From: Clytia hemisphaerica
Taxonomy: Eukaryota > Cnidaria > Hydrozoa > Leptothecata > Clytiidae
Assembly (NCBI GenBank): GCA_902728285.1
Contig: CACVBU010000071.1
Span: 124,001-188,000 of the forward strand
Direction of reading: 5' to 3'
Length of the DNA stretch: 64,000 bases
Shown here in pieces: positions 33,464 to 43,284 of this stretch. Numbering within the stretch: position 1 is the stretch's first letter; each line of letters begins with the position of its first letter. The notes under the pieces were generated by a model. It was not told where the DNA came from and made no database searches. It saw only the letters and a list, made by a program, of their open reading frames with translations. The translations under genes and the position numbers were made by a program.

Positions 33464-33806
33464 ATGGTTTTTGTTCAAACAAGGGCATTTTGTTGATGTC
33501 ATTAAAGTTCGAACAGGACAAAAGATGACTACAAATAACACTATCTTTTCGGTACGAGTGCTCGAGACAACGTTCGTGTAGGTTCCGGTCTGTTTTGCCG
33601 ATGTATTCTGCGGAGCAACCAGGACAACGGAAACGATACACAACATTGGATTTTGAAAGAAACGGCGTTTTATCTTTAGTATTTGTAAATAGATTTACTT
33701 TTGTTGTCGAATAGAAGGATTTGAAGACGAGTTTTTTATCTCTTTTCAAATTTCTGCGAATCTTCCTCTCCAAAGACTTAACTAAATTCTGACCAGTATT
33801 TCCCAA
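33411..33806 (-). pseudogene. Penelope copy A: GIY-YIG endonuclease, interrupted
   Basis: 131-aa frame with the linker KSLERKIRRNLKRD and VVYRFRCPGCSAEYIGKT, the Penelope form of the GIY-YIG motif, then DRNLHERCLEHS with the catalytic Arg and Glu positions. After LFEQKP the sequence switches to a different element's C-terminus (PDLNKTVSSYPLELF). The original C-terminal codons are at about 33040-33222, beyond the inserted fragment. Confidence 0.85.
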
Positions 33807-33915
33807 ATAAGGAACTTTCAGCCAAACTGTAAAAACATTATCAAGCTCATCTTTTGTTTGGGTTTGGTTAGGTTGTTCATTCCTTTGGATATTTGTGAGT
33901 GATAAATCAATGATT

Positions 33916-34569
33916 CTATTGCAAACAACACGAGGGAAGGCATTCCAAGAGGCAAGGCGACGAAATATAGAGTAACTCTTGCTTGAATTTATTTTCAGAG
34001 CAAATTCGGTAAGCTCGAACGACCAGGCTTCTCATCCAGGCAACTTTATGATTCCAGGTGGTATAGCTTTGGAAACTGGTGTATTGGCCCGTATTTGTGT
34101 CTTTGCGAAATACAGAAAGCCGTGGTGAGATTTCAATGTCTAAAAAATGTGGAACTTCATTTTCAAATTTATCAACTGTAAATTGAATATTTTTATCAAA
34201 TCCATTAAGCTGTGTATGAATTTGATCGATGTCATCTGGCTTTACGAGAACAAGGGTACCATCAACATATCTGCCGTAAAATTTTAAAGTACCATTATCA
34301 ATTAATGGCTTAACAACGATTTCTTCAAGTTCGGTCATAATGATGTTGGCAAGTAAGGGTCCCATTGAACTTCCCATACTGACACCATCTATCTGCTCGT
34401 AAAGCTGGTCATTACACGAAAAAACGGTTTTGGTACATGTGTTTTTAATGAGTTTTTTGATGGTCGATTTCTTTAATGTGGTTGTGATTTGTGTTTTGTT
34501 GTAAATTCTATCAATAATAACATTTATTGTCTTTTGTAGGGGGGACATTCGTAAAAAGTGACGTAACAT
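33916..34569 (-). pseudogene. Penelope copy A: RT palm, YVDG at the active site
   Basis: 217-aa frame with motif B (DGVSMGSSMGPLLANI) and motif C. The catalytic motif reads YVDG (GGT codon, plus strand about 34255-34266), while copy B keeps YVDD at the same place. Losing the second Asp should abolish polymerase activity. A 3-bp deletion changes SPDGLS to SPRLS. The frame fails near 33980, before the GIY-YIG part. Confidence 0.87.
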
Positions 34570-35740
34570 CGAAAGAGACTAGAACGTAACCTTCATCGAA
34601 CAGTTCTTTTGGAATATCGCGTATTTTTGTTGCGGTATCGAAAGAATCTTTTAGCGTGTAGTCGTTGATCGTAAGTGGTTGTAATAGTTTTGTTAGGTAT
34701 TTACCAACTTTGTAGTGTGTGGATCCTGTTGTGTCAATGATAGGACGAAACTTTGGAACTGTTTCGAATGTTTTGTGAGTTTTTGGTAGACCGTGGGCAC
34801 GAGCAGGTTTTGCATTTTTTGGTCGCATTTCTTTGTATTCGTCAGGATTGATTTCTTCACGCTTTTTAATAGTGTTGAGGTATCGTTGTATGGTTCGAAG
34901 ACGAGTGAATGTAGGATCTGAGTTAACTTTTTTGAATTTCTTTGTGTCACTGAATAATTTATCGAGGGCAGCACGGTAAACAGGTTTGTCTAAAAGAACG
35001 ATACCGTTCCCTTTGTCAGGTTTGAGTATAGCAAGATTTTTGTTTAAGTTTTTTATAATTTTGATATGTTTACTGTCTTTAAATATCTGCTTGTCATCAA
35101 TGTCTAGAAGGTTGAAGGTAAAAGCTCGGATTGAATTTTTAGCACGTTGAATAGAGCGGATGTCGTTTTTTAGAAGTTTCGATTTGTAAAGTTGTGACCA
35201 TATGTCTTCGGCGATGGCAAGTGTTTCAACTTCATCAGGTTTCATAGCTAGTCCATGATTTAAACCAAAACGTAAGACATCGTACTCGTCATTGGTTAGG
35301 ATAATCGAGGAGAGGTTTGTGACGATAGCATTAGGATTTTTCGTTATCCCATTGATTTTGTCTCTGGCTTTGATGAGTAGATCAAGTTTGTTGTTTAGTT
35401 TCTTTTCAAGTGGTCGAACAGAACAATTAACACTGCATTTCAGGGAGTGGCGAATTGTGAGTTTTCTGAAGAAAGTCAGTTTACCATAAAGCTTTTCTTC
35501 TGCATTTAGTATTTCCGTTGATAGTTGACGTATCGTTTTATGTTTCAAAGTTATTTCGTTTAGCAAGTTTTTTCGAAAAATCTTTTTCTTTTGTTTTGGG
35601 TCGAGGTATCGAGTGTTTTTCCAACGAACAAATTTCGGATAAACATCACCATCTCTGCATTTAATTAAGAACGATAAATTGGTTTGGCATTTCTTGAGTC
35701 GTTTTGAAAGTCTTTCAACAGCAACAACTTCATTATACAA
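34511..35740 (-). pseudogene. Penelope copy A: N-terminal region and RT fingers
   Basis: 409-aa frame. The real frame probably starts earlier (FWKTLRNTDIDLYNE at about 35750). It has AVERLSKRLKKC, a basic zone, ILKPDKGNGIVLLD (RT motif 1/2 region), RARPAHGLPKTHK-like text and GYVLVSFDVTSLFTNVPP, which is RT motif A with its Asp. The frame shifts just after VPPTK at about 34545, so motif B and C are in another frame. Confidence 0.85.
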
Positions 35741-35958
35741 ATCGATATCAGTATTTCGGAGAGTCTTCCAAAATCCATAACCAACTGATAATTTAGACCA
35801 ATAAAGGATAAAATGTTATTATTGATAGAATTTACAACAAAACACAAATCAAAACCACATTAAAGAAATCGACCATCAAAAAACTCATTAAAAAGACATG
35901 TACCAAAACCGTTTTTTCGTGTAATGACCAGCTTTACGAGCAGATAGATGGTGTCAGT

Positions 35959-37053
35959 ATGGGAAGTTCAATGGGACCCTTACTTGCCAACATCATTATG
36001 ACCGAACTTGAAGAAATCGTTGTTAAGCCATTAATTGATAATGGTACTTTAAAATTTTACGGCAGATATGTTGATGATACCCTTGTTCTCGTAAAGCCAG
36101 ATGACATCGATCAAATTCATACACAGCTTAATGGATTTGATAAAAATATTCAATTTACAGTTGATAAATTTGAAAATGAAGTTCCACATTTTTTAGACAT
36201 TGAAATCTCACCAGACGGGCTTTCTGTATTTCGCAAAGACACAAATACGGACCAATACACCAGTTTCCAAAGCTATACCACCTGGAATCATAAAGCTGCC
36301 TGGATGAGAAGCCTGGTCGTTCGAGCTTACCGAATTTGCTCTGAAAATAAATTCAAGCAAGAGTTACTCTATATTCGTCGCCTTGCCTCTTGGAATGCCT
36401 TCCTTCGTGTTGTTTGCAATATAATCATTGATTTATCACTCACAAATATCCAAAGGAATGAACAACCTAACCAAACCCAAACAAAAGATGAGCTTGATAA
36501 TGTTTTTACAGTTTGGCTGAAAGTTCCTTATTTGGGAAATACTGGTCAGAATTTAGTTAAGTCTTTGGAGAGGAAGATTCGCAGAAATTTGAAAAGAGAT
36601 AAAAAACTCGTCTTCAAATCCTTCTATTCGACAACAAAAGTAAATCTATTTACAAATACTAAAGATAAAACGCCGTTTCTTTCAAAATCCAATGTTGTGT
36701 ATCGTTTCCGTTGTCCTGGTTGTTCCGCAGAATACATCGGCAAAACTGACCGGAACCTACACGAACGTTGTCTCGAGCACTCGTACCGAAAAGATAGTGC
36801 TATTTGTAGTCATCTTTTGTCCTGTTCGAACTTTAACGACATCAACAAAATGCTCTTGTTTGAACAAAAACCATTAAACAAAAAAGAGGAAAAGGAATAT
36901 TTTTTGAACACAATAGAAAATAACACTCGTATTATTGATAGGTCTGATAAATGGAATATTCTTTTAATAAAAGAAGCAATTTATATCAAAAGGCATTCTC
37001 CTATTTTGAATAGTGGCCTTAAAGCCTCTAGAGATTTGTATCTATTTTCTTAG
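35959..37053 (+). pseudogene. Penelope copy B: RT palm (YVDD) plus GIY-YIG, 5'-truncated
   Basis: 364-aa uninterrupted frame; homology begins at 35812, upstream of the first Met. It holds GSSMGPLLANI, FYGRYVDDTLVLVK with an intact catalytic YVDD, PHFLDIEISPDGLSV, then CPGCSAEYIGKTDRNLHERC, and a complete C-terminus (KEEKEYFLNTIENN, RHSPILNSGLKA). The protein lacks RT motif A and all N-terminal parts, so it cannot act alone. Close identity to copy A shows both derive from one recent source. Confidence 0.87.
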
Positions 37054-37295
37054 TTTTACTGCATTTTAATTAGTCATTAAATTGTTTTAGATTTTGAAAT
37101 CGTTTTTAAGCTCAACTTTCTTTTACAGAAATCATTTGCCTGAATGATGTATATGATACTATACGAAATATAGCTGTTTTTAAATCAAAATTTTCATCTT
37201 TTGCTCTGAATATCTTGGCTTGATGACTTTTCTCGGACTTACTTTTATCCTTTATTGGTCCAAATTATCAGTTGGTTATGGATTAATGGAAGGTA

Positions 37296-37930
37296 GATTT
37301 CTCATATCATCGTCCAGGATATTCCACTGAGATATGCAGTAGGAAAGTGCATCGGAAACGTTCAGTCCGTATATTAAGAGGATAAATAGGATTTCTTGTT
37401 CTCAGAGCTATGGTCGCTGTAAGCCTTGCTGGCAGGTAGTTACGCAGATAACATGGAGTTAAGTGTTTAATAATTTTACAGAAGAACATCACAAAACGCC
37501 TGTCAGCAAGGCTTTCAAGACCAAGTTCAGAGTATATTTTATCCTGAGACATTCCACGAAAACAGCCTGTGATGGCTAAACAGGCATTGTATTGAATAGT
37601 TTCCAGTTTCTGCACAAAAGAGGCATTACCTGGACGGTCACATACGATATCACCGTAGTCAAGACGAGGTCTAAGAAAGAATTATAAATAGTTAGTAATG
37701 ATTTCCTAGGTACATGTGTGCGAAGTCTGTTAATGAGGCCAATAACTTTATTTGCCTTTTTGATCTTCTCATCGAGATGACGATTAAAAGAAAGGTTTGA
37801 ATCCAGGATAAGACCAAGATGTTTTTGGTGCTCACTTTGGAGCAAAAAATCAGAAAAAACTAATGATAAAATGTCGAGTATGGTGGCCCATCGTTGTCAA
37901 TACCTTTTGTTTTCATTTTCTCCAAGGAAA
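37296..37930 (-). pseudogene. LINE reverse transcriptase, thumb region
   Basis: Two minus frames separated by a frameshift near 37640-37680. SEHQKHLGLILDSNLSFNRH and KANKVIGLINRLRTHVPRKS are followed by LETIQYNACLAITGCFRG, KIYSELGLESLADRR and NYLPARLTA. These are standard blocks after the palm of CR1/jockey-type reverse transcriptases. Reading ends at the 13-bp duplication (37283-37295) with a DDDMRNLPSI-like codon series, and continues on the other side of the Penelope unit at 32832. Confidence 0.82.
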
Positions 37931-38529
37931 TAAAAGTTTTTAAACAAAAGTTTGAACAATATGAATAATATTAGAAAGAAAAAAAATTTATGGAAATGTC
38001 TACTTTAAGAAAAAAAAAGGATATTTCTCGCTGCAAAAAAAATAAAAAAGTATACGGAAACATAAAAAATATGTAAGCGGAACAAACAAAAGTAAAATAA
38101 TTCACGTAGCCCAGCATCGTCATTGTCATTTCATGATCTCCATAATATTATTGATCTAGATAAGAAATTAAATGGTGAAACATGTGCGGTACTTTTCAAA
38201 ATGGCGGATGTGGTTGGTGTGGTTGATGACTGGAAAGCAAATGAATTGCTTAAAACAGATCTTCAAATGCTTTGTAAAGCAATTAAACCAGACACAAAAC
38301 TGAAAATCCAAAATTATCAACTTACAGTTTATAGCAAGGTTCAAGATGAATTCCATGCAAGTCGTTATCAAACGGAAGATGATAAAAATTGACCGTCAGT
38401 CGAACATGTTTTTTTTTCCTTTCTACGATTTTGTGTTTCCGGGGGTTTTGTTGTTTCGAATTGATTAACTAACAGTTAGGTAGGGTCAGGGTTGCTAGTA
38501 ACAGCTTGTCACTGTGCCGGGTGCATACT
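37931..38529. other. No recognised gene; one 89-aa open frame
   Basis: A plus-strand frame at 38123-38392 encodes 89 aa (FHDLHNIIDLDKKL, FKMADVVGVVDDWKANELL). It is not low-complexity and has no stop for 270 bp, but I recognise no family and no splice or promoter context. It could be an exon or an element fragment. The sequence around 38450-38529 is a junction to module Y1. Confidence 0.3.
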
Positions 38530-39442
38530 CAATTGTAAAAGGGGTTACGCATGATACGAAAATCTCGTGTTCGCAAGCGAAAGGTTTTTTACAGTACACT
38601 ACATACCGTAAGATTGCTAAACTTCCTTATTCCCAGCGAAACTTTCCGATTGCTAGTGTACAACGGAAAAGGACCAAAACACCACAAAAGTAGATTTAAC
38701 ACCGATTTTAGCCGGAGACGGGGCAGGTATGTTTTCCCGGGAATGAGAAAGTTAGCCATTTTTTGATACAATTTTAAAAAGTTGTAACCAGCCGTTTGCA
38801 TGATTTGGGCTATTTTCGCGATCTTTGCATGGTGAGCAAACCTTTTTTGGTAATTTTCATGATCGTCACGAGAGCAAGGAAAATTTCTATCAATGCATTT
38901 TAAACATGTACAAAATCTGGTGAACCAAAAGAAAGTTGATATTCTATTTTCATAACAAACTGCTTTTTTGAAGTTTTTTTTAACTCAAATATCTTAAAAT
39001 TTCAACCTAAAATAATTTTTCTCTTTTCTCGTTTTCTTAAATCAGGGGGTAATGTATATCTACAAAAATTGATCTTGTTCATCAAAAATTGAGAATATTT
39101 TACAATAAGAAAACCAAAGGAAAATTTATATTTTCAAAATAGATGAAATATTTTGCATAAACTTTCATATATAAAATATTGGAGAAAAGATAAAAGATAA
39201 AATATTGGCAAAAAGGTAAAAAATTATAGCATCCAAAAGTTATATTTTTTGCAATGCATGTCAAAAAGTAAAAAACTTTCAAAACAGGGAAACAATTTTA
39301 TAATTTCAAACATACACTTTTTTAATAAAAGAACAATTTTATAAGAACAACGAGGCTCAAAAACGCCAAAAAATGAGAACAATTTAAGAACAATGCTGAG
39401 CCTGAAACTACTCAATTTCAATCAATTTAGGGGTCAAAGTAG
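38530..39442. repeat. Module Y, copy 1
   Basis: About 0.9 kb closely matching 47618-48586. It starts AATTGTAAAAGGGGTTACGC and ends CAATTTAGGGGTCAAAGT. The start (GGGGTTACGCA...CTCGTGTTCGCAAGCGAAAGG) also occurs alone at 30270-30330, so it is the end of an interspersed repeat. No gene recognised; short minus frames at 39100-39421 recur in copy 2 but look spurious. Confidence 0.8.
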
Positions 39443-39765
39443 TAACGTTTAAAATGCGTGTGGAAGAAAATGTCCAAATTCACAGCAAAAGTTTCCACGT
39501 TTTAAAAATCGCACATGCAAGAAAATGTCCAAACTCACAACCAAAGGTTTTCCACGTTTTAAACGCATGTGGAAGAAAATGTCCACATTCATAACTTATG
39601 TCCAAATTCACAGCAAAAATTTCCACGTTTTAAATGCACGTGCAAGAAAATGTCCAAATTCACAACCAAAAGTTTTCCACGTTTTAAACGCACGTGCAAG
39701 AAAATGTCCAAATTCACAACCAAAACGCAAAAGTTTTCCACGTTGCATTTTTAAAACATCAATCA
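39443..39765. repeat. 54-bp tandem repeat, block 1
   Basis: GAAAATGTCC recurs at 39466, 39521, 39575, 39646 and 39700, spacing 54-55 bp with one longer gap. The unit is a variant of CACGTGCAAGAAAATGTCC, AAATTCACAACCAAAAGT, TTTCCACGTTTTAAA. Because 54 is a multiple of three, open frames of repeating 18-residue peptides appear on both strands. I do not regard them as genes. Block 2 is at 49340-49795. Confidence 0.88.
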
Positions 39766-39769
39766 TCAA

Positions 39770-40509
39770 TCAGTAAATTTTGCTCTGGGTTTGAATTTTT
39801 ACATTAAAGCTAACCAGTTCATATCCAACCACAACCATTTCCTTGGGTGCCGCATCTACCATCTGACCATCATAAAAAAGTGAGTTCGAACTTTTTTGAT
39901 GTCGCAAGTATTTAGTTTTTCAAATATAGCATGGTCAGATTTATCCACAAATATTCAGTCAACTGCCTTGTTAGTTTGTTGTGAAAGTTGATAAAATATC
40001 GCCCAGATAAAATATCCTGTTTTTCAAGAAGAGATTGCATCAATCTATCATGCCAAACCAAACGAAACATCAAATTCAGGAAGAAATAATAAGAAAACTT
40101 GATCATCAACCATTTCTTGTAACAATCACACAAAAATCATGATCCAATTCAACTCATTAAAACATAAAAACCAAAGTAAAATAGCGAAAGAGCGGTAGCA
40201 ACCAGTTGTTTATTTTTGCCGCCATCTTTGTTTTGACTGTTAAAAGGCAGTATGGTCCGATCAACAATACGCTTCCAAACCGAGCAACGTTTCCCGATCA
40301 AGAAGGATACTTATATTTTCCCGGGACGTTTCTCGAAGAAATGACGTATTCATCGTCGTATGAAAAACATCCTACTGTTTTTCACGCCGGAGCTCGATTT
40401 AAAAAGAGATTTGGAAAAAATCCATTACGTAATGTTTCCAACAGACAGTCGGGTACAGGTGATAAATTCAATGTTGGGACTTGAGACAGTTGCACACGAC
40501 GACGAAAGA
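39770..40509. repeat. Module X, copy 1
   Basis: About 0.74 kb repeated at 46770-47610 and, more diverged, at 49800-50690. It starts (after the 54-bp array) ATCAATCAGTAAATTTTGCT and contains CCTTGGGTGCCGCATCTACC, GTTTATTTTTGCCGCCATCT and a 92-aa plus-strand frame. Copy 1 ends abruptly at GACGAAAGAC, joined to module Z, while copies 2 and 3 go on for ~100 bp more. Confidence 0.82.
40206..40484 (+). CDS. 92-aa hypothetical ORF in module X, copy 1
   Basis: Frame starts MFIFAAIFVLTVKRQYGP and ends SGTGDKFNVGT. The first 12 residues are hydrophobic. No family recognised. It is kept open in copy 2 (47192-47470) with about three residue changes, but is broken in the third copy (about 50275-50550). 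Just upstream lies GCCGCCATCTTTG, a YY1-like site in reverse. It may be a fragment or first exon of a gene duplicated with the module, or a chance frame. Confidence 0.3.
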   Translation: MFIFAAIFVLTVKRQYGPINNTLPNRATFPDQEGYLYFPGTFLEEMTYSSSYEKHPTVFHAGARFKKRFGKNPLRNVSNRQSGTGDKFNVGT

Positions 40510-40778
40510 CCCCCTACAAGCCCCCATGGAGCCTTATAGCCCCCTGGTTAGCCTGAAAACCATCGTGATTCTCAAAATATTCTCAAAGTATGTTGGAGCC
40601 CAAAAACAGTTTCAAACCTTTTTCACCGTCAAGGTGGTACCTCATGCCCCATATTGCCTGGACTAAACGAAGACAATATTTACGAAAGAAACTTGGAAAT
40701 TTTCTATTACACTTGTATTACACACATACGTGTTTTATTTTGCAACTTATTTCTGGTTAATTTTCTTCGGAGAAATTT

Positions 40779-41015
40779 TTGGACTGTGTGCCAGGTACAG
40801 AAACCGGTTTGGAAAGAAAAAGAATAAAAGATCGAGAAAAAGATGAGGTAATTGAAATTAAGAACTTTGTATCAGGCTTTTGTAAAGGATCATTCCTACA
40901 ACTGTTTATCACCGCCCGTCAACTTAGTAGCTTACTAATTTTCAAGGAATCGAAAAGCACTGTATATTATTTTCACTTTCACTGGGCAGCATATTTATTT
41001 AACGAAACATTCTAA
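40779..41015 (+). CDS. 78-aa hypothetical ORF in module Z, copy 1
   Basis: Frame starting MDCVPGTETGLERKRIKDRE and ending AAYLFNETF. The first part is charged, the rest hydrophobic. It is nearly identical in copy 2 (51365-51601; one Ala/Thr change seen). No family recognised. Open frame conservation between recent duplicates is weak evidence for coding. Confidence 0.25.
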   Translation: MDCVPGTETGLERKRIKDREKDEVIEIKNFVSGFCKGSFLQLFITARQLSSLLIFKESKSTVYYFHFHWAAYLFNETF

Positions 41016-41524
41016 GATGCAAGGTGCAATCAAAATGAAGTAAGCAAAAATTGTAAACAAATTTAAGACCACTTTTGTAGCAGAGTGAAAATGGTGCCCA
41101 AAGCTGAGATCACAAATAACTTGTGTTCGGGTCATTTTTGGCTCTTAAATATGGGTCAGTCAGTGGGTAATACAAGTGTCGGAAAAAAATACACTATGGC
41201 CATAGGTCTGTTCAGGCAGCAAGAATCATCTAGCGTGCAATCTGCTGTTTGTGGGAACGTTAAGAGGCAAAATCAGTTATATAGCGCTCTAAACACAAAA
41301 AATCTTTGAAAAAAGATTAAACGTTCAATGACTAAAAAACTAGCTAGCGCAAAATGTGCAAATGTTCTTTGAAAAATATCACCTAAACTCCAACAGATTT
41401 CCCAAAATTCTGACTAAAAACAATTGTGAGTCGGTTGGACGATGCGAACACAAGTTATTTGTGATCTTGGCTCAAGGAAGTGAAAGTAATGTGTTTGGCA
41501 GTAACAATACATAAAAAGAAGATA

Positions 41525-42030
41525 AGGGGCCATTCAAAAAGTACGTTCGTCGCCAAGGGGGGGGGGAGGAGGTCAGCAAAAAAGCGAACGAAAACGAACG
41601 GGCGGAGGGGGGTCAAGTCGATCTGTGTACGTTCGCTTTTGCGGGGGGGGGGGTGCTTGTCACAAGCGTGACTTTTAACTTAGTCTATGAAAAATCTTTT
41701 TCTATCAATCTCCTAATTACATTTTTTCTTTGAATCGATAACCGAAGATAATCGTTAATCCCCTAAACAATTGTGTATGTTATAATTGTTTAGCAATTAT
41801 TAGATAATTAGAGAGCAAAAATTTAAGGTGCGATAAGATTAAAGAATAACGCTAAAATCATATTCTTTGAACTTGCCTTGTCTAAATCGGGGGGGGGGGT
41901 AAAAACTTTGAGATAAAAACGAACGTACAAAGGGGGGGGGGGTACTTCAAAACGAACGCTGACGAACAAGGGGGGAGAGGGGGGTCTGAAAATAGGGAAA
42001 TTTGGACGAACGTACTTTTTGAATGGCCCC
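41525..42030. mobile_element. MITE, GGGGCCATTCAAAAAGTACG ends, poly-G rich
   Basis: 506 bp with inverted ends GGGGCCATTCAAAAAGTACG (41525) and CGTACTTTTTGAATGGCCCC (to 42030). Inside each end are runs of 8-12 G near GAACGAAAACGAACG motifs. The middle has a palindromic AACAATTGTGT...ATAATTGTTTAG. The flanks do not give a clean 8-bp duplication. A near-identical copy is in module Z2 (52112-52544). Confidence 0.75.
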
Positions 42031-42190
42031 TAAGATGTAGACCTAACTTAACACTCAACACTACCGTCAACTTTTAACTTCGCTGCCTAACGTTTTTTTT
42101 AAGGTATTTATTTTCAAGATTCCAGGATATTCGGTAAAGTACACAGGAAATATAAGGCAGCGAAATTAAATGACAGGGCTGTTGACAGTA

Positions 42191-43284
42191 TCAATTAAAT
42201 GCTTTCAACTCAAAAAATGATAATACATTTAGCTCTATCTGCTTAACCATACTTTTGATGTCACCAAAACTGGCATAATCAACTACAGCATCTATCTTTC
42301 CGTTTTTATTATTGATTGCTTGTTTAGACTTCAGTTCTGTTGTCGGTCCAGCATTTCTAGATCTACCATTTTGAATATCGACAAGTAGTTTCTCATTTAA
42401 TTTTTTACAAGACTCTGAATCAACAATTTGCAAAGACTTTAAGAGGTCCTTCCTGTGAAAACCAAAAAACTCATAACCCGACCAATGATGTTTACGTTTA
42501 AAACCAATTGATCGAAATATTTCATTTACAGTTGTGGTAATGTTATCGCCTTTAACATCAAATTTTTCTGTACAACATTGAAAGATAGGAGTTGAATCGA
42601 CATCAGTTACTTTGCATGTAACCAGTACATTTCGAGCAGCACATTTAACTCCCCTTGAAGCAGTGTAGCCATCACGAAGAGCATACACAGTTCCTTCAAA
42701 ATCACGTTCATAGAACGAGGAAAACTCTCCCAATATTATACGTCGCAGTTTCTGCAAACCCAGCCATGTAATCTTGTCAGTTGACTTATAGAAAATACTT
42801 TCAATGTCCTTGCTTGAAGAAACTTTCGAAGTGTCATCATTTTGTTGTTGTCGGTATTCATTTTTATTCGAATCAAAAAGTTTTAAAACATCTTTTCTGT
42901 CCAGTCCAAAAAACTTGACACCTTGCCAAATTTTCGTGGTTTGAACTTCAAGCGTTTTCAAGATTTCGTTTGTTACAGTTTGTAATTTGGTTGAAGAAAG
43001 CCTAGGAATAAAAGAAGAACCGCCATTGTCATCATCATCATCAAAAGTAATTGTTTCCTCTGACGTTTTCACACCTTTACAAACTGTGGCTGAAAACATT
43101 GGTACTCCAAGAGATGAACGTTCAATGCTGCAACACAGTAAATACCATCCTTACCCTTCACAACCCTCTCTGCCTTGTAACCAACATTAAGACGTGTTTT
43201 GTTTATTCTCCAGCTTAAACTACTTGTTGGTTCTCCAAAGTTTAACAAAGACAGCCAACCAATTCTTGAGTCTTGATTTTTCAA
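42191..43284 (-). pseudogene. Tandem FYRN/FYRC (FY-rich) domain protein, one frameshift
   Basis: Two FYRN-FYRC modules read on the minus strand. Module 1 starts in the frame 43069-43284 (WLSLLNFGEP, NVGYKAERVVKGKDGIYCVAALN) and, after a frameshift near 43100, ends in the frame 42191-43099 with NEILKTL...WQGVKFFGLDRKDVLKLF (residues 45-75). Module 2 follows: LGEFSSFYERDFEGTVYALRDGYTASR and PIFQCCTEKF (FYRN, 123-170), NEIFRSIG...WSGYEFFGFHRKDLLKSL (FYRC, 182-214). The GY-xx-R and FFG signatures repeat in register. FYRN/FYRC pairs occur in MLL/KMT2, JARID1 and TBRG1-type nuclear proteins. The remaining C-terminal ~88 residues are unassigned. The assignment is by pattern, not by search. An Asp5 run and poly-Ser linker are present. 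The N-terminus and introns are not defined. Confidence 0.55.

Larger units (their letters stand above)
32833..37282. mobile_element. Penelope-like unit: inverted full-length plus truncated copy
   Basis: 4,450-bp insertion in the LINE, flanked by TTAATGGAAGGTA (32820-32832 and 37283-37295). Copy A (minus, 35811 down to 32833) carries an N-terminal region, RT and GIY-YIG domain. Copy B (plus, 35812-37282) starts inside the RT just after motif A and runs to the end. The two abut head-to-head at 35811/35812. The right end of B runs about 38 bp into sequence matching the 5' start of A (ATCCTTTATTGGTC...TCAGTTGGTTATGGA). This is the terminal-repeat arrangement (inverted) known for Penelope elements. 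The pair was inserted as one unit. Confidence 0.88.
29545..37930 (-). mobile_element. LINE (CR1/jockey-like), split by two insertions
   Basis: One 5'-truncated non-LTR retrotransposon whose C-terminal reading frame can be followed across two later insertions: 37930-37296, then 32832-32587, then 29942-29746, followed by a 3' untranslated region ending about 29545 in a TATTATAAATAAAAAAAC tail. Both interruptions have exact target duplications (13 and 9 bp). The LINE itself interrupts the Crypton recombinase gene near its N-terminal part. The protein is the reverse-transcriptase C-terminal region only. Confidence 0.82.
40510..42535. repeat. Module Z, copy 1
   Basis: About 2.0 kb closely repeated at 51101-53049. 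It starts CCCCCTACAAGCCCCCATGG and includes a 78-aa frame, a GTACGT MITE and the C-terminal half of the FY-rich gene. Copy 2 ends inside that gene at CATTTACAGTTGT (42535 equivalent). Differences are mostly point changes and length changes in poly-G runs, so the duplication is recent. Confidence 0.85.

Noticed and set aside
38123-38392. 89-aa plus-strand ORF as a gene
   Set aside because: No family, no splice or promoter evidence, single copy. Kept only as a remark in the region entry.
41882-42070. Pro-rich minus ORF
   Set aside because: It is the translation of poly-G runs in the MITE.
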